This document shows positions 1 to 10,003 of a DNA stretch of 64,000 nt, one piece after another. Below the pieces are notes generated by a model. That model saw only the letters and a list, made by a program, of their open reading frames with translations. It did not search any database and had not been told where the DNA came from. The position numbers were made by a program, and so were the translations under genes. The DNA is from Hyphomicrobium sp. Its GTDB lineage: Bacteria > Pseudomonadota > Alphaproteobacteria > Rhizobiales > Hyphomicrobiaceae. The DNA lies in the NCBI GenBank assembly GCA_019751875.1, contig JAIEMV010000014.1:1-64000 (forward strand). Reading direction: 5' to 3'. Each line of letters starts with the position of its first letter. Position 1 is the first letter of the stretch.

Positions 1-72
1 GGTTCGATTGATGCCGCTGGTGGTCTTGAAGACTTTGACTATGTTGGCATCGGTGGTCTGATCAACTTCTAA
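1..72 (+). CDS. C-terminal end of a probable outer-membrane beta-barrel protein
   Basis: Only the last 23 codons are in the window, ending in TAA. The tail is glycine-rich, has alternating aromatic and hydrophobic residues, and finishes ...GGLINF with a terminal Phe. A C-terminal Phe after a beta-strand-like segment is the usual recognition signal of outer-membrane barrels assembled by BAM. The rest of the gene lies upstream, so porin, OmpA-like barrel or autotransporter cannot be told apart. A strong intrinsic terminator follows about 30 bp after the stop. Confidence 0.5.
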   Translation, partial: GSIDAAGGLEDFDYVGIGGLINF

Positions 73-101
73 GCTGATCGCGCCACGAGCCTCTGAAATG
101 G

Positions 102-130
102 AAAGGCCGCCCCTCACCGGGCGGCCTTTC
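102..130 (+). terminator. Intrinsic terminator after the partial outer-membrane gene
   Basis: An 11-bp perfect stem (AAAGGCCGCCC / GGGCGGCCTTT) closes a 6-nt loop and runs into a short T stretch. It lies about 30 bp after the stop codon of the partial first gene. Confidence 0.8.
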
Positions 131-227
131 TGCGTGTGCGATACGACGTGCCAGTCAGACATATCAGCCAGACTGTTAGGCAGGTGGGTCAAGCCATGGC
201 GCCGCGACGCTATTGGAAGCGCGCAAC

Positions 228-257
228 AAAAAAGACCGGCAGCTCTCGCCACCGGCC
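228..257 (-). terminator. Intrinsic terminator of the small exported protein gene
   Basis: Read on the minus strand, a 10-bp stem with three G-U pairs and a GAGA loop is followed by TTTTTT. It lies about 30 bp downstream of the stop of the gene at 288-572. Confidence 0.65.
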
Positions 258-287
258 TTCCAATTCAAAAACAGCTGCTATGGCGGA

Positions 288-572
288 TCAGCAGCGCGTT
301 TCGAACCGCTCGCAGGAATAGTCGTTGCCGCGATCGCATTGGCGAAGCCACCTGTTGCAGCGGGCGCGCCAGCTGCTGCCGCGGTACCCGCGGTCATAGG
401 CATAGGCGCGGTTCGAATTGGCGATGATCGCCGCCGCCGCGATGCCGACGGCCACTCCGGCCGCGATGCCCGCTGCCCGCCGCCCTGACGCCTCGGCCGG
501 CGTCTCGTAAAGCGGAACAAGGGCCGCGACAGCTGCAACTGCTGCGATGAAAGTGCTGGTCCGACGCTGCAT
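288..572 (-). CDS. Small exported Cys-rich-tail protein, unknown function
   Basis: 94 aa. Residues 1-28 look like a signal peptide (two Arg, then an Ala/Val-rich core, then a PAEAS cleavage region). A glycine/alanine-rich hydrophobic stretch follows (about 30-52) and could be a glycine-zipper membrane segment. The tail has four Cys in a C-x6-C-x7-C-x6-C-like spacing among Arg and Trp residues, suggesting a small disulfide-bonded periplasmic domain. Similar short exported proteins with this Cys tail are, from memory, common in Bradyrhizobium relatives, but no function is known. An own terminator follows downstream. Confidence 0.6.
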   Translation of the reverse strand: MQRRTSTFIAAVAAVAALVPLYETPAEASGRRAAGIAAGVAVGIAAAAIIANSNRAYAYDRGYRGSSWRARCNRWLRQCDRGNDYSCERFETRC

Positions 573-701
573 TAGTGTCTCCGCAGAATTGAGAAACCTT
601 AAGACTATCAGCGTCTGGCCGACTCGAAAACCGTATTTGGCAAGACAACGTCGGTCTCCATGGACGGGCGCGATCCCGCCGCCGACGCGCCGGCCACCGC
701 C

Positions 702-1199
702 TTAGGCGTCGATGGCGCGCTTCACCTCGAAGATCTCCATAATCCGGCAGCCCCGGTGCGGCCCGTCGCAGACAAACGTCCACTGGCCTTCCGTGAAGGT
801 GTCACACATCTTCACGCCCTTGATCAGGATCCAGTGCCCTTCTTTGCCTTTGTGGATGGCCAGGATGTAGTGCGACCAGGCGTTGCGGGGCTTCTGCATC
901 CACGTCCAAACGCTGGGGCGCTGCTTGCGCTCCAGGTGCATGAAGCTCTCTTTGAGCGTCATGGCGTAGCCGTAGATCGCCAACGCCGCCTCCACTTCAT
1001 CCGCGTAGGTGCCCTTGACCGCGTGCTTCAGGTCCGGCGGCAGGTCCCGGTAGGCGTTGATGGCCCGCTCCACCTTGCTGACGGGGTATCCGGTGATCGC
1101 CGAAATGACGTAGGGACCGCAGAACGCCACGCGCCCGGTGTCGTTCGTCACCTCGTTCAGGGACGACGTCATCTTCCGGGTGGGTTCCAGGTCGTCCAC
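702..1199 (-). CDS. Hypothetical protein, possibly papain-like fold
   Basis: 165 aa from a GTG; an ATG nine codons in (1172) is equally possible. No signal peptide or membrane segment. The sequence reads like a globular enzyme domain: an FCGP motif near residue 27 at the start of a helix, a later SHYILA-x-H segment and a GHWILIKG strand. That Cys-helix followed by His-strand order is seen in papain-like and C39-like peptidases, but this is fold-level inference only. It stands alone, with no operon partner. Phage or cargo origin is possible but not shown. Confidence 0.55.
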   Translation of the reverse strand: MDDLEPTRKMTSSLNEVTNDTGRVAFCGPYVISAITGYPVSKVERAINAYRDLPPDLKHAVKGTYADEVEAALAIYGYAMTLKESFMHLERKQRPSVWTWMQKPRNAWSHYILAIHKGKEGHWILIKGVKMCDTFTEGQWTFVCDGPHRGCRIMEIFEVKRAIDA

Positions 1200-1333
1200 G
1201 GGCGCGCCTCGCGACCAAATCAGCAGAATGCCGCCCGTGAGCTTCAGCCCCAGTTGGTTGACAAAAGGTTAACGCGTGCACGCCCTCGGCGGCAGCCCAA
1301 CCCGAACGGTGACAAACGCTTCGGAGCGAGCGA

Positions 1334-1537
1334 TCAGCGATCGAACCGGTGGGGGCGCACTTGTCGGCCGGACACGAGCAGGGGTGTCGCCTTCATGGGG
1401 CGGCGTTCGGCCTTGACGGCAAGCGGCTTCATCTCGTCGAGCGCATCGAGAATGTCGGATGTTTGCAGCGGCGACGGCCGAACCTTGTCTTCGTGCAGCG
1501 GGCGAACCCGGAACGGCAGGAACGGGCGGCTGAACAT
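1334..1537 (-). CDS. Small hypothetical protein
   Basis: 67 aa when started at the ATG at 1537, which has GGAG seven bases upstream. A longer in-frame reading to 1690 has no such site. The product is basic and proline-rich at both ends with a short acidic helix (ILDALDEMKPL) in the middle. No signal peptide, membrane segment or known domain was recognised. The opposite strand also stays open here, so the call depends on the ribosome binding site and the plausible helix. Confidence 0.35.
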   Translation of the reverse strand: MFSRPFLPFRVRPLHEDKVRPSPLQTSDILDALDEMKPLAVKAERRPMKATPLLVSGRQVRPHRFDR

Positions 1538-1815
1538 ATCGCAACTCCATGCTTTGACACCGTGATGGCCCTGGGAGGACTCGCATATCACATGCCACCC
1601 ATTCCGCGGCGCAAGAATGGCCGATTGTGCGCGACCGGTGGGATATCCACTGCTGCTGCCGGGAGGCATCGCTGCATATCGGATGAGCACAGCGCAATGT
1701 CCGCGCCGATGGATCTGGCAGTGAGCGGGCTCGCGCGCGTTTACTCCGGCCTCCCGGCAAAGTATGGATTGACGTGAAAAGCCGCTCGGTCGGCCAGAGA
1801 ACCTTGCCGCGCGCG

Positions 1816-1857
1816 GCGCGCGGCGGCCGGCTCCCCGGCAGGGGAGTCGCCGCGCGC
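1816..1857. repeat. Dispersed palindromic element, copy 1 (bulged hairpin)
   Basis: A 42-bp imperfect palindrome sits just upstream of the ribosome binding site of the metalloprotease gene. The core CGGCTCCCC-GGCA-GGGGAGTCG matches the cores of five other copies at 52887-53018 and 54242-54370. As in those copies, the left arm carries an extra GCCG with no partner on the right arm, and a G faces T. The outer arm (GCGCGCGGCG) differs from the other copies yet is still fully paired. Confidence 0.75.
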
Positions 1858-1877
1858 AATCAATAAAGAGGCAGCGG

Positions 1878-2834
1878 ATGCGCTACGACGAGAACGACCA
1901 GGAAAGCAAAAACGTCGAGGATCGCCGCGGCCAAAGCGGCGGGTTCGGCGGCATGCCGGGTGGGATACAGATTCCCATCGGCGGCCGCGGTGGCATGAGC
2001 CTGACGTCGCTCCTCATCATCGGCGTGATCATGCTGCTGTTCGGCATCAACCCTCTCGACGTTCTCACCGGCGGCGGCGGGGGCCAGTTCCCACAAATCG
2101 AGATGCCACGTCAGCAGGAGACGCAGCGTCCAGGCGGTTCCGACATCCCCGGACTTCCAGGACAAGGGTCCAGGACGGCCGCGGGATCAACCGACGAGAT
2201 GAAGGTGTTCATCGGCCGCGTGCTCGCCGACACCGAAAAGGTTTGGAACAAGGTCTTCGAGAGTTTCGGCGAGACTTACAAGGAGCCGCAGCTCGTCATC
2301 TTCGATCGCGGCACGCGCACGGCCTGCGGCATGGGAATGACGCAGATGGGCCCGTTCTATTGCCCGCTCGATCAGAAGATTTACATCGACTTGGCTTTCT
2401 ATGACGAACTGAAGCGCCGCTTCAACGCGCCGGGTGATTTCGCGCAGGCCTACGTCGTGGCCCATGAAGTTGGTCACCACGTCCAGACGCTGCTTGGCAT
2501 TGCCGAAAAAGTCCAGGGAATGAAGCAGCGGATGGACCAGCGGAGCGCCAATGCTCTCCAGGTGCGCATGGAACTGCAGGCCGACTGCCTGGCCGGCGTG
2601 TGGGCAAACCTCAATCACCAGCTGAACAACCGCCTCGAGCCCGGTGACATCGAAGAAGGCCTGCGTGCCGCCAACGCCATCGGCGACGACATGATCCAGA
2701 AGCGGACCCAGGGCTACGTGGTGCCCGACGCCTTCACCCACGGCTCGGCCGAGCAGCGCATGCGTTGGTTCACGAACGGCTACAAGTCGGGCAAGATGCA
2801 GAGCTGCGATACCTTCAACACGGACGACCTTTAA
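1878..2834 (+). CDS. ypfJ: Neutral zinc metallopeptidase, YpfJ family
   Basis: 318 aa. The acidic, glycine-rich N-terminus is followed by one membrane helix (about 41-58), a Gly/Pro/Gln linker, and the putative zinc metallopeptidase domain with HEVGHH at 196-201. A conserved Asp/Glu-rich C-terminal half follows, including a QADC motif typical of the family. The domain should face the periplasm. The substrate is not known. An AGAGG site precedes the ATG. The next gene, a CPBP membrane protease, starts 5 bp after the stop, so the two are probably co-transcribed. A bulged palindromic element lies in the leader. Confidence 0.9.
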   Translation: MRYDENDQESKNVEDRRGQSGGFGGMPGGIQIPIGGRGGMSLTSLLIIGVIMLLFGINPLDVLTGGGGGQFPQIEMPRQQETQRPGGSDIPGLPGQGSRTAAGSTDEMKVFIGRVLADTEKVWNKVFESFGETYKEPQLVIFDRGTRTACGMGMTQMGPFYCPLDQKIYIDLAFYDELKRRFNAPGDFAQAYVVAHEVGHHVQTLLGIAEKVQGMKQRMDQRSANALQVRMELQADCLAGVWANLNHQLNNRLEPGDIEEGLRAANAIGDDMIQKRTQGYVVPDAFTHGSAEQRMRWFTNGYKSGKMQSCDTFNTDDL

Positions 2835-2838
2835 TCGC

Positions 2839-3531
2839 ATGGCACTGGCGGCGGGGGGAACGCTGGCGCAGCCGCAATTGACGGCTGCGCGCGCCGCTTG
2901 GCTGACCACCGAAATGGCGCTGCTTTTCGTGGCCGCCCCAGTCGCCATGCACGCCGCCGTTCATCAGGCCCGCATTCCTTTGTTCCTGGCGCTGCTGCCG
3001 GTCCTCGTCGTCATACTGGTGATCTTGCTCGCCGACCGCAGTTTTTCGCTGAAAAGGGAGGTATCGCGCGGCTTTGGTTGGCCGACGCTCGTCTCCATTC
3101 TGGTCGTGTTCGGCGTCGGTGCACTGGGCATCTGGGCGTGGCTCAAGGAGACCCACCCCACTTGGCTGTTCGAGTTCCCCCGCAATCGGCCGCACCTGTG
3201 GCTGATGGTCATGTTCGCCTATCCCATCGTCTCGGTGGCGACGCAGGAGATCGTGTACCGCACGTTTTTCTTTCACAGGTATGGGCCGTTGTTCGGCGAG
3301 CGTCCCGCGGCGGCCATTGCGCTCAACGGCGTGCTGTTCGGCTTTGCCCACCTCGTCATCGGACAGCCGTTCGCCGTCATCGCGACGGTCTTCGGCGGCC
3401 TTCTGTTTGCCGCCCGATATCTGGAAACGCGATCGATCTGGGCGGTGATCATCGAGCATACGCTCTGGGGAGGGTTCGTTTTCACGATCGGTCTCGGTCG
3501 CTACTTTTTCACCGGTGTCGCGAACGTGTGA
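2839..3531 (+). CDS. CPBP-family intramembrane metalloprotease
   Basis: 230 aa with about six to seven hydrophobic segments. Motif 1 (EExxxR in the family) reads Q136-E137-IVY-R141, so the first Glu is replaced by Gln. Motif 2 His (GFAHL, H171) and the late EH pair (H207) are present. The family includes CAAX prenyl endopeptidase-like enzymes and bacteriocin-immunity proteins. The Gln substitution could reduce catalysis or simply be a lineage variant. It follows the YpfJ-type protease by only 4 bp. Confidence 0.8.
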   Translation: MALAAGGTLAQPQLTAARAAWLTTEMALLFVAAPVAMHAAVHQARIPLFLALLPVLVVILVILLADRSFSLKREVSRGFGWPTLVSILVVFGVGALGIWAWLKETHPTWLFEFPRNRPHLWLMVMFAYPIVSVATQEIVYRTFFFHRYGPLFGERPAAAIALNGVLFGFAHLVIGQPFAVIATVFGGLLFAARYLETRSIWAVIIEHTLWGGFVFTIGLGRYFFTGVANV

Positions 3532-3685
3532 TGCGGACGACGATCCGCCGCGCTCGAGCAGCGGCAGGCCCGATCACGGGACCAACGAAGGGCTCAACTC
3601 CCATCGCGACGACATTGTGCCCGCCCGGCCAATCGGCTAGAAGGCCTGCAACATCCCTCAACTTCGCAATGACGAGGCGCCCCCG

Positions 3686-5347
<1,662 letters not shown>

Positions 5348-5358
5348 GAGTGAAGTTT

Positions 5359-5387
5359 GGCCCGTCCTTATTTTCTGATGACGGGCC
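5359..5387 (+). terminator. Hairpin after ettA, possible terminator
   Basis: An 8-bp perfect stem (GGCCCGTC / GACGGGCC) with a 13-nt loop begins 12 bp after the ettA stop. No T tract follows, so it may be a weak or Rho-assisted terminator or a 3' stabilising hairpin. Confidence 0.4.
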
Positions 5388-5608
5388 TGGAGCGTGCGGG
5401 CCGGACAATTTGTTAACGAGGCGTCACAGGGGAGAGGTCCGCTTTGGAGGGAATCAAAATCTCGCAGTCCTCGCTCATTTGATTGTTACGCATAGAATTT
5501 TGCATTTGAGACAATTGCGAAGGGTCTGATTACCGCTTTCGCAACGGTTTGTTCGTCGCCTTCAGGTTTAATGTGCGCGCCCATCGCGCGACCCCTGGAG
5601 GAGCTGAA

Positions 5609-6430
5609 ATGACCGCACCGCAGACGAGCAAGTCTGACGCCTATAGGATTGCCACACGCGTTGCGCTGTTCGGCGTGCTCGCTTTTTCGACCGGCGTCCT
5701 CGCCGCGAGAGGCCATTTCGCGGCTGTTGCCAACGTGTTCGGGACGCCTGAGCACGCTGAGTTCGTGAGCTACGACGAGGACAAGCACTGGGCCGAACAA
5801 CTGAAAAAGGGCGGCTACATTCTTTACGTTCGCCATGCCCAGCGTGAGAAATGGGAAGATGTGACCGCTTTCGACATGGTCGAATTGCACGACAACATCG
5901 ACGCGTCGCAATCCTCCTTCAAACGTGCCGTCTGCCTGACCGAGCAAGGCGTTGAAGAAGCCAAGCTCATCAACAACGTGTTCCGCATCGCTGAGATCAA
6001 GGTCGATCAGGTTATTTCCAGCCCGAGCTGCCGCGCCCGCCAGACGGCCGACTATGCTTTCGGACGGATCGATGCGGTCGCCAACGTTCTTCTGCATCGC
6101 ACCGCCGTGATGCGTGACCAGCATGAAGAATTCGCCCGAGAAACACGCCGGATCATCGATCGCCTCGAGCCGAAGCCGGGCGCCAACATCGCACTTTCGG
6201 CGCACGCGGGCACCTTCCGCTTCGATAAGGAAATCCTGCTGGACCTGGACGAAACAGGTGGCGATCCCGATAGCCGCAAGGAAACTGGCTTCATTGTTTT
6301 GGAGAAGGTCGACGGCAAGCTGATTGCTCGCCACAAGTTCGATTCAATCCGCCACGTCGCCAACGCGACGATAAGACTGCCACTCGACTATCGCGAGACG
6401 GGCTCGCAAGTGAGCCAGGTATCGAACTGA
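5609..6430 (+). CDS. Exported or membrane-anchored histidine phosphatase superfamily protein
   Basis: 273 aa from the ATG preceded by GGAGG. An upstream in-frame ATG (5549) lacks such a site. A hydrophobic segment at about 14-34 is either an uncleaved signal anchor or a signal peptide. The phosphatase core then shows the catalytic Arg-His as LYVRHAQRE (near 75), SPSCRARQTADYAFG for the second Arg region, and SAHAG (near 198) for the late catalytic His. The RHG motif reads RHA here, and the domain order is that of branch 1 phosphatases. The substrate is unknown. A terminator hairpin lies about 40 bp downstream. Confidence 0.8.
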   Translation: MTAPQTSKSDAYRIATRVALFGVLAFSTGVLAARGHFAAVANVFGTPEHAEFVSYDEDKHWAEQLKKGGYILYVRHAQREKWEDVTAFDMVELHDNIDASQSSFKRAVCLTEQGVEEAKLINNVFRIAEIKVDQVISSPSCRARQTADYAFGRIDAVANVLLHRTAVMRDQHEEFARETRRIIDRLEPKPGANIALSAHAGTFRFDKEILLDLDETGGDPDSRKETGFIVLEKVDGKLIARHKFDSIRHVANATIRLPLDYRETGSQVSQVSN

Positions 6431-6466
6431 GAAAAAATCTCATCGATCGCATCAGGCGTCATAAAG

Positions 6467-6497
6467 AAGCTCGTCCGGCTCTTGCTGGACGAGCTTT
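6467..6497. terminator. Bidirectional terminator between convergent genes
   Basis: A 10-bp perfect stem (AAGCTCGTCC / GGACGAGCTT) lies between the histidine phosphatase gene and the convergent LysR gene. Short T runs are present on both strands, so it can serve both genes. Confidence 0.65.
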
Positions 6498-6543
6498 CGC
6501 GCCTCCATGCGCGATACATGAATTTTTGAGCCCGTGATCTTTG

Positions 6544-7509
6544 CTAAGGCCGCGAACGCCGCTTCGCCTTGGACGTGTGGCCTGATTGTTGGCCGGATGT
6601 GCGGGCTTGCCATCGCGAAAATTCGTCAGCGAAGCGACGGCACTCTCCTTTGAGCCACATCGCGAATGCCTGGGCTGTCTTGGATAGTCGCGCACCTTCG
6701 GCATGAACGAGGAAGTAGCTGAACTCGCCCACCGACGCCTCGAAGGGCCGCACGAGGCGACCAGACATGAGGGCATCGCCGGCCTGTACTGTGTCGGCCA
6801 GTGCAAATCCGGCGCCGGCCTCAGCAGCTGCGACGGCCAATTCGCCGCGCACCTGCGGTCCGCTCAGCGCGTCGATGGGGGTCACGCCAGCTGCTTGAAA
6901 CCATGCCGGCCAGGCGTCGTACCGGTCTTCGCGAATGAGGGGCAGTCCGACGAGATCGGCGGGAGCTTTGACGGCCAACGTTTCGAGGATCCGCGGCGCG
7001 CAAACAGGTGACGTTTTCGCATCGAAGAGTTTTTCAGCAGCAATGTCTTTCCATGGCCCCCGGCCATACCGGATGCCGATGTCCGCCTCACCTTTTGCGT
7101 AGTCGGTGAGACGCGGATCCGGATCGACGATGATTTCGACGTCGGGATGATCGGCGAGAAAGCGCTTTAACCGCGGAATGAGCCACAGGGCCGCGAACGA
7201 AACGTCGCTTGCAACGACGAGCGCTTTGGATTTTGTGTCGAAGCAATCGATGGCCTGGGCGAGCAGGTCAAACGCGCGACTGAGATCGGACGCGAGTGAA
7301 ATGCCCTCCTGGGTGAGAGTTACGCCGCGGCCAGTGCGATGAAACAACTTGGCGCCAAGCCACGATTCCAAATCGCGAACATGACGGCTGACGGCCGCTT
7401 GCGCGACATTCAGTTCGCCGGCAGCGAGTGTCAGGCTTTCGAGACGGGCTGCAGCTTCGAAGGCGCGCAACGCATTAAGGGACGGAAGTCTTCGAACCAT
7501 GAGACGCAC
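6544..7509 (-). CDS. LysR-type transcriptional regulator, GcvA-like
   Basis: 321 aa from GTG; an in-frame ATG three codons later is as likely. The N-terminal winged helix-turn-helix (about 5-65) carries the LysR pattern LPSLNALRAFEAAARLESLTLAAGEL split over the DNA-binding helices and an AAVSRHVRDLE recognition helix. The rest is a two-lobed periplasmic-binding-protein-like effector domain. The LPSLNALRAFEAAAR opening is the GcvA subgroup type. The C-terminus has an extra basic tail rich in Lys, Arg and Ser. No divergent structural gene adjoins it, so the target is unclear. Confidence 0.85.
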   Translation of the reverse strand: MRLMVRRLPSLNALRAFEAAARLESLTLAAGELNVAQAAVSRHVRDLESWLGAKLFHRTGRGVTLTQEGISLASDLSRAFDLLAQAIDCFDTKSKALVVASDVSFAALWLIPRLKRFLADHPDVEIIVDPDPRLTDYAKGEADIGIRYGRGPWKDIAAEKLFDAKTSPVCAPRILETLAVKAPADLVGLPLIREDRYDAWPAWFQAAGVTPIDALSGPQVRGELAVAAAEAGAGFALADTVQAGDALMSGRLVRPFEASVGEFSYFLVHAEGARLSKTAQAFAMWLKGECRRFADEFSRWQARTSGQQSGHTSKAKRRSRP

Positions 7510-7765
7510 AACATCATGTTATGAGCGGTGACCCGCAATGCTGTTTGTTCATAGCGCGAATTGCGCGCACCGTCCTCCTCGCGTTGTGGAGGAAGAACGG
7601 TGCTGCTGGTGATCGAATGGTTGGTGGAATCGATTGAGCAAATGCTTTTCGGCCGAGGGGGGAGAGACCGGCGGCCGGACGTGGAGGCCGCATGTGATGC
7701 TGACGACGTGTGAGTGAGTAGACAGCAGAAAGGCGAGGCATTCTGCTGCCTGAACCGACGTTGCG

Positions 7766-8353
7766 CTACTGGGTGGCGCTGCCGCCTACCACCTTGGATC
7801 GCAGATCTTCCGCCAAGTCTTTGTGCTTCTCGAGCGACGGTAGCGTGGCTTGCGCGAATTGCTTCAATTCCGCGTTGTCGCCGTTCTTGGCGTAATCCGA
7901 AAAGAGATTGATCGCTTCGTCATGCGCCTTCAGTTGCACGGCGACGTACTGCCCGTCGAACTTGTTGGCGCCGGCTTGTTTCAGTTTATCGACGAGGTCT
8001 TGATGCTTCGGCATCATCTTGTCGGCGGGCGCTGGCAAGCCGGCCGTCTCAAGGGCAGACTTCATTTGTTCGCCGACCTTCGTATGATCATCGATCATCA
8101 TCTGCGCGAAAGATTTTACGTCCTGGTTCTGGGATTTTTCCAGAGCGATACGGCTCGATTCCACCTCGAGCGTGTTTCCGGATGCAGCAGCCGTCGCGAA
8201 GGATTGCGTCGCCTTGCTGGCCTTGCCCTTCATCGGCTGAGAGTCGGTACCTGTGCGCGTTGTGCTGCCGGGATCTTTCTGGATCTTCTGATCCTGAGCC
8301 AGCGAGGGCGTTGCGGCCAACGCGGCTACGGCAATGAGTGAAAGGAGTTTCAT
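7766..8353 (-). CDS. Exported DUF4142 (ferritin-like) protein
   Basis: 195 aa from the ATG with GAGG nine bases upstream; the frame stays open further upstream without support. Residues 1-19 form a clean signal peptide ending SLA. The mature part opens with a Gln/Lys/Thr linker, then a long four-helix region with the DUF4142 pattern (SFAQMMIDDHTKVGEQ..., then LKAHDEAINLFSDYAKNGD). The family has a ferritin-like helical fold and is periplasmic. Its biochemical role is not established, and stress-related expression is often reported. Confidence 0.85.
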   Translation of the reverse strand: MKLLSLIAVAALAATPSLAQDQKIQKDPGSTTRTGTDSQPMKGKASKATQSFATAAASGNTLEVESSRIALEKSQNQDVKSFAQMMIDDHTKVGEQMKSALETAGLPAPADKMMPKHQDLVDKLKQAGANKFDGQYVAVQLKAHDEAINLFSDYAKNGDNAELKQFAQATLPSLEKHKDLAEDLRSKVVGGSATQ

Positions 8354-8696
8354 GGGTCGAGTCCTCTTCGATTGTTTCCTCCACGTTCGATCGTGGTCGG
8401 CAACCAACGCCGCCGCCTGACGCCCGTTCCCGGCAGCGCGGGCCCTCCTCAATTAGCGGAATGGTTAACCGGGCTGCCCAAGCCCGGGAGAATTACAACC
8501 GCGGTTGATCCGTTGCTTTTCAGTCGGTTGCGTATCTGCCCAAAAAAATTTGCAACTTTCCCGCGAAGAACAACTGGTCGCAGGCGTCGAATTGTCCTGC
8601 GGCAGCTGGGGCTTGAGCGGTTTTGCTCATCTTGCTTCTGCCGCATTGCTGAGGCGCAAAGATACCAGTCCAAGAAACAGCAAACAGGACACATCA
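8354..8696. other. Intergenic region between divergent exported-protein genes
   Basis: About 340 bp between the DUF4142 gene (minus) and the CHAP-like gene (plus). It must hold promoters for both. No convincing operator, RNA or small gene was recognised in it. Confidence 0.5.
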
Positions 8697-9164
8697 ATGA
8701 GCAAGACTCTCGGAGCCGCGCTTGCGGCATTAGCCGGCATGGCCGTCATCACTACCGCTGAGGCACGGCCCTACGACCCGACGCAATCACAAGGCTGGCA
8801 GCAGACCGAAGCCGCTGAACCTAGGCAGCGCGGCACGCGCCAGGCCGCTCGCCAGCATCGTTACGCGCAGTCGGTCGAACGCGCTCCGCGTCATTCGGGC
8901 GTTGGTCCGCGTCCGAGCAGATGGTGTGGGTGGTGGATGCGCACTCAGAAAGGTGGCGGTCCTGAATACAATGTCGCGTGGAACTGGCGCAAATATGGTT
9001 CGCCGTCGGGTCCGCAAGTCGGCGCCGTCGTCGTTTGGCGCCACCACGTCGGCATGATCGTCGGCCGCGCCGCGAACGGTCAGTGGATCGTGAAGTCCGG
9101 AAACGACGGCGGCGCTGTGCGCACGCGCGCCCGCTCGGTAGCCGGCGCAATCTTCCGCGTCTGA
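8697..9164 (+). CDS. Exported CHAP-like / TIGR02594-like amidase-fold protein
   Basis: 155 aa from the in-frame ATG that opens a signal peptide (1-23, ending TAEA). A basic Arg/Gln/Ala linker follows. The C-terminal domain has a catalytic-type Cys in RWCGWWM (C77), an AWNWRKYG helix end and a strand with VGAVVVWRHHVGMIVG (H117), which is the Cys...His order of NlpC/P60 and CHAP peptidoglycan amidases. Very similar proteins are common in Bradyrhizobium and Rhodopseudomonas. A muralytic role is inferred from the fold and not demonstrated. A strong terminator follows. Confidence 0.75.
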   Translation: MSKTLGAALAALAGMAVITTAEARPYDPTQSQGWQQTEAAEPRQRGTRQAARQHRYAQSVERAPRHSGVGPRPSRWCGWWMRTQKGGGPEYNVAWNWRKYGSPSGPQVGAVVVWRHHVGMIVGRAANGQWIVKSGNDGGAVRTRARSVAGAIFRV

Positions 9165-9190
9165 TACGTTCCCCGCCTCCCGTAAAATGC

Positions 9191-9218
9191 AAAAGGCCGC
9201 CCCAAGAGGGCGGCCTTT
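9191..9218. terminator. Bidirectional intrinsic terminator
   Basis: A perfect 12-bp stem (AAAAGGCCGCCC / GGGCGGCCTTTT) with an AAGA loop and T runs on both strands. It separates the CHAP-like gene from the convergent MlaC-like gene. Confidence 0.9.
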
Positions 9219-9248
9219 TCGTTTTTGAACCGGGATCGCGTTCGGTCT

Positions 9249-9842
9249 TTATTGGTTCAGTGCAGCGACCAAAGCTTTCGGATTGTCCTGGTTCTTGCTG
9301 ATGTAGTCTTGAAAAAGATTGCCGAGAACGGTGGTCATCTGGAACATCAGGATCTCAGCCTCGCGGACCTTGTACGTAGTCCCGCGACGCACAACCGTCC
9401 ACCGAACGTCATAGGTCGATCCATCGCGCAGAACCACCTTCGTGTCGACATAGGTGATGCCGCCCGTGCCCGCCGACTGGCCGACCACGACGGCGCGCGC
9501 GACAGGATACTTCGGCGCCTCCTTCGCGGCATACCGCGCGATCCAATTCACCATGCCATTGTAGTACGCAGGCCGGTCTGTCTTGGACAGGCTGTTCGCG
9601 TAGGACCCGAGCGCGGTCAGCCCGATCGCCGGCAGATCAGCATGACTGCGTAGCGCAGTGCCGAACGACAGCGCCGATCCTGACCGCGACGCAGCGACGA
9701 GTTCGTTGGCGACGCGCTGCATGTAGGCGGCAGGCGTCTCGGCCATGGCCGCGCCGGCGGAGACCAGAAATGCGACGCAGGCAATCAAGGTTCGTGCACC
9801 TGCGAATTGGCGGGACGTGATGTGCATCTCAGACAAACTCAC
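9249..9842 (-). CDS. MlaC/Ttg2D-like phospholipid-binding protein
   Basis: 197 aa from GTG, or 192 aa from the ATG at 9827; neither has a strong Shine-Dalgarno. A signal peptide (core LIACVAFLVSAGAAMA) is followed by an MlaC-type domain: helices with YMQRVANELVAASRSG, and a C-terminal sheet with YVDTKVVLRDGSTYDVRWTV (split motif) and EAEILMFQMTTVLGN. MlaC proteins ferry phospholipids across the periplasm between outer- and inner-membrane Mla complexes. No mlaFED or mlaA neighbours occur here, so it may be an orphan or a hopanoid-linked paralogue. Confidence 0.75.
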   Translation of the reverse strand: MSLSEMHITSRQFAGARTLIACVAFLVSAGAAMAETPAAYMQRVANELVAASRSGSALSFGTALRSHADLPAIGLTALGSYANSLSKTDRPAYYNGMVNWIARYAAKEAPKYPVARAVVVGQSAGTGGITYVDTKVVLRDGSTYDVRWTVVRRGTTYKVREAEILMFQMTTVLGNLFQDYISKNQDNPKALVAALNQ

Positions 9843-10003
9843 TGCTAGCCGCTAGGGGGATTGGTGACACCATGGCGCCTGAATGCGGCACCCCGGTGGC
9901 TTTGAGATCTGTTTTGAACCTACAGCATTTGATGATCGCCGCGTCAAATGCTCAGCCCGTGTCAATCTGTTGGAGCCGGTTCCACCAGCGCCATACGAAG
10001 CGT

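Noticed and set aside
660-1565. 301-codon open frame on the plus strand
   Set aside because: It spans the antisense of two minus-strand frames and has His/Arg/Val-rich shadow composition. The minus-strand protein at 702-1199 reads like a folded domain.
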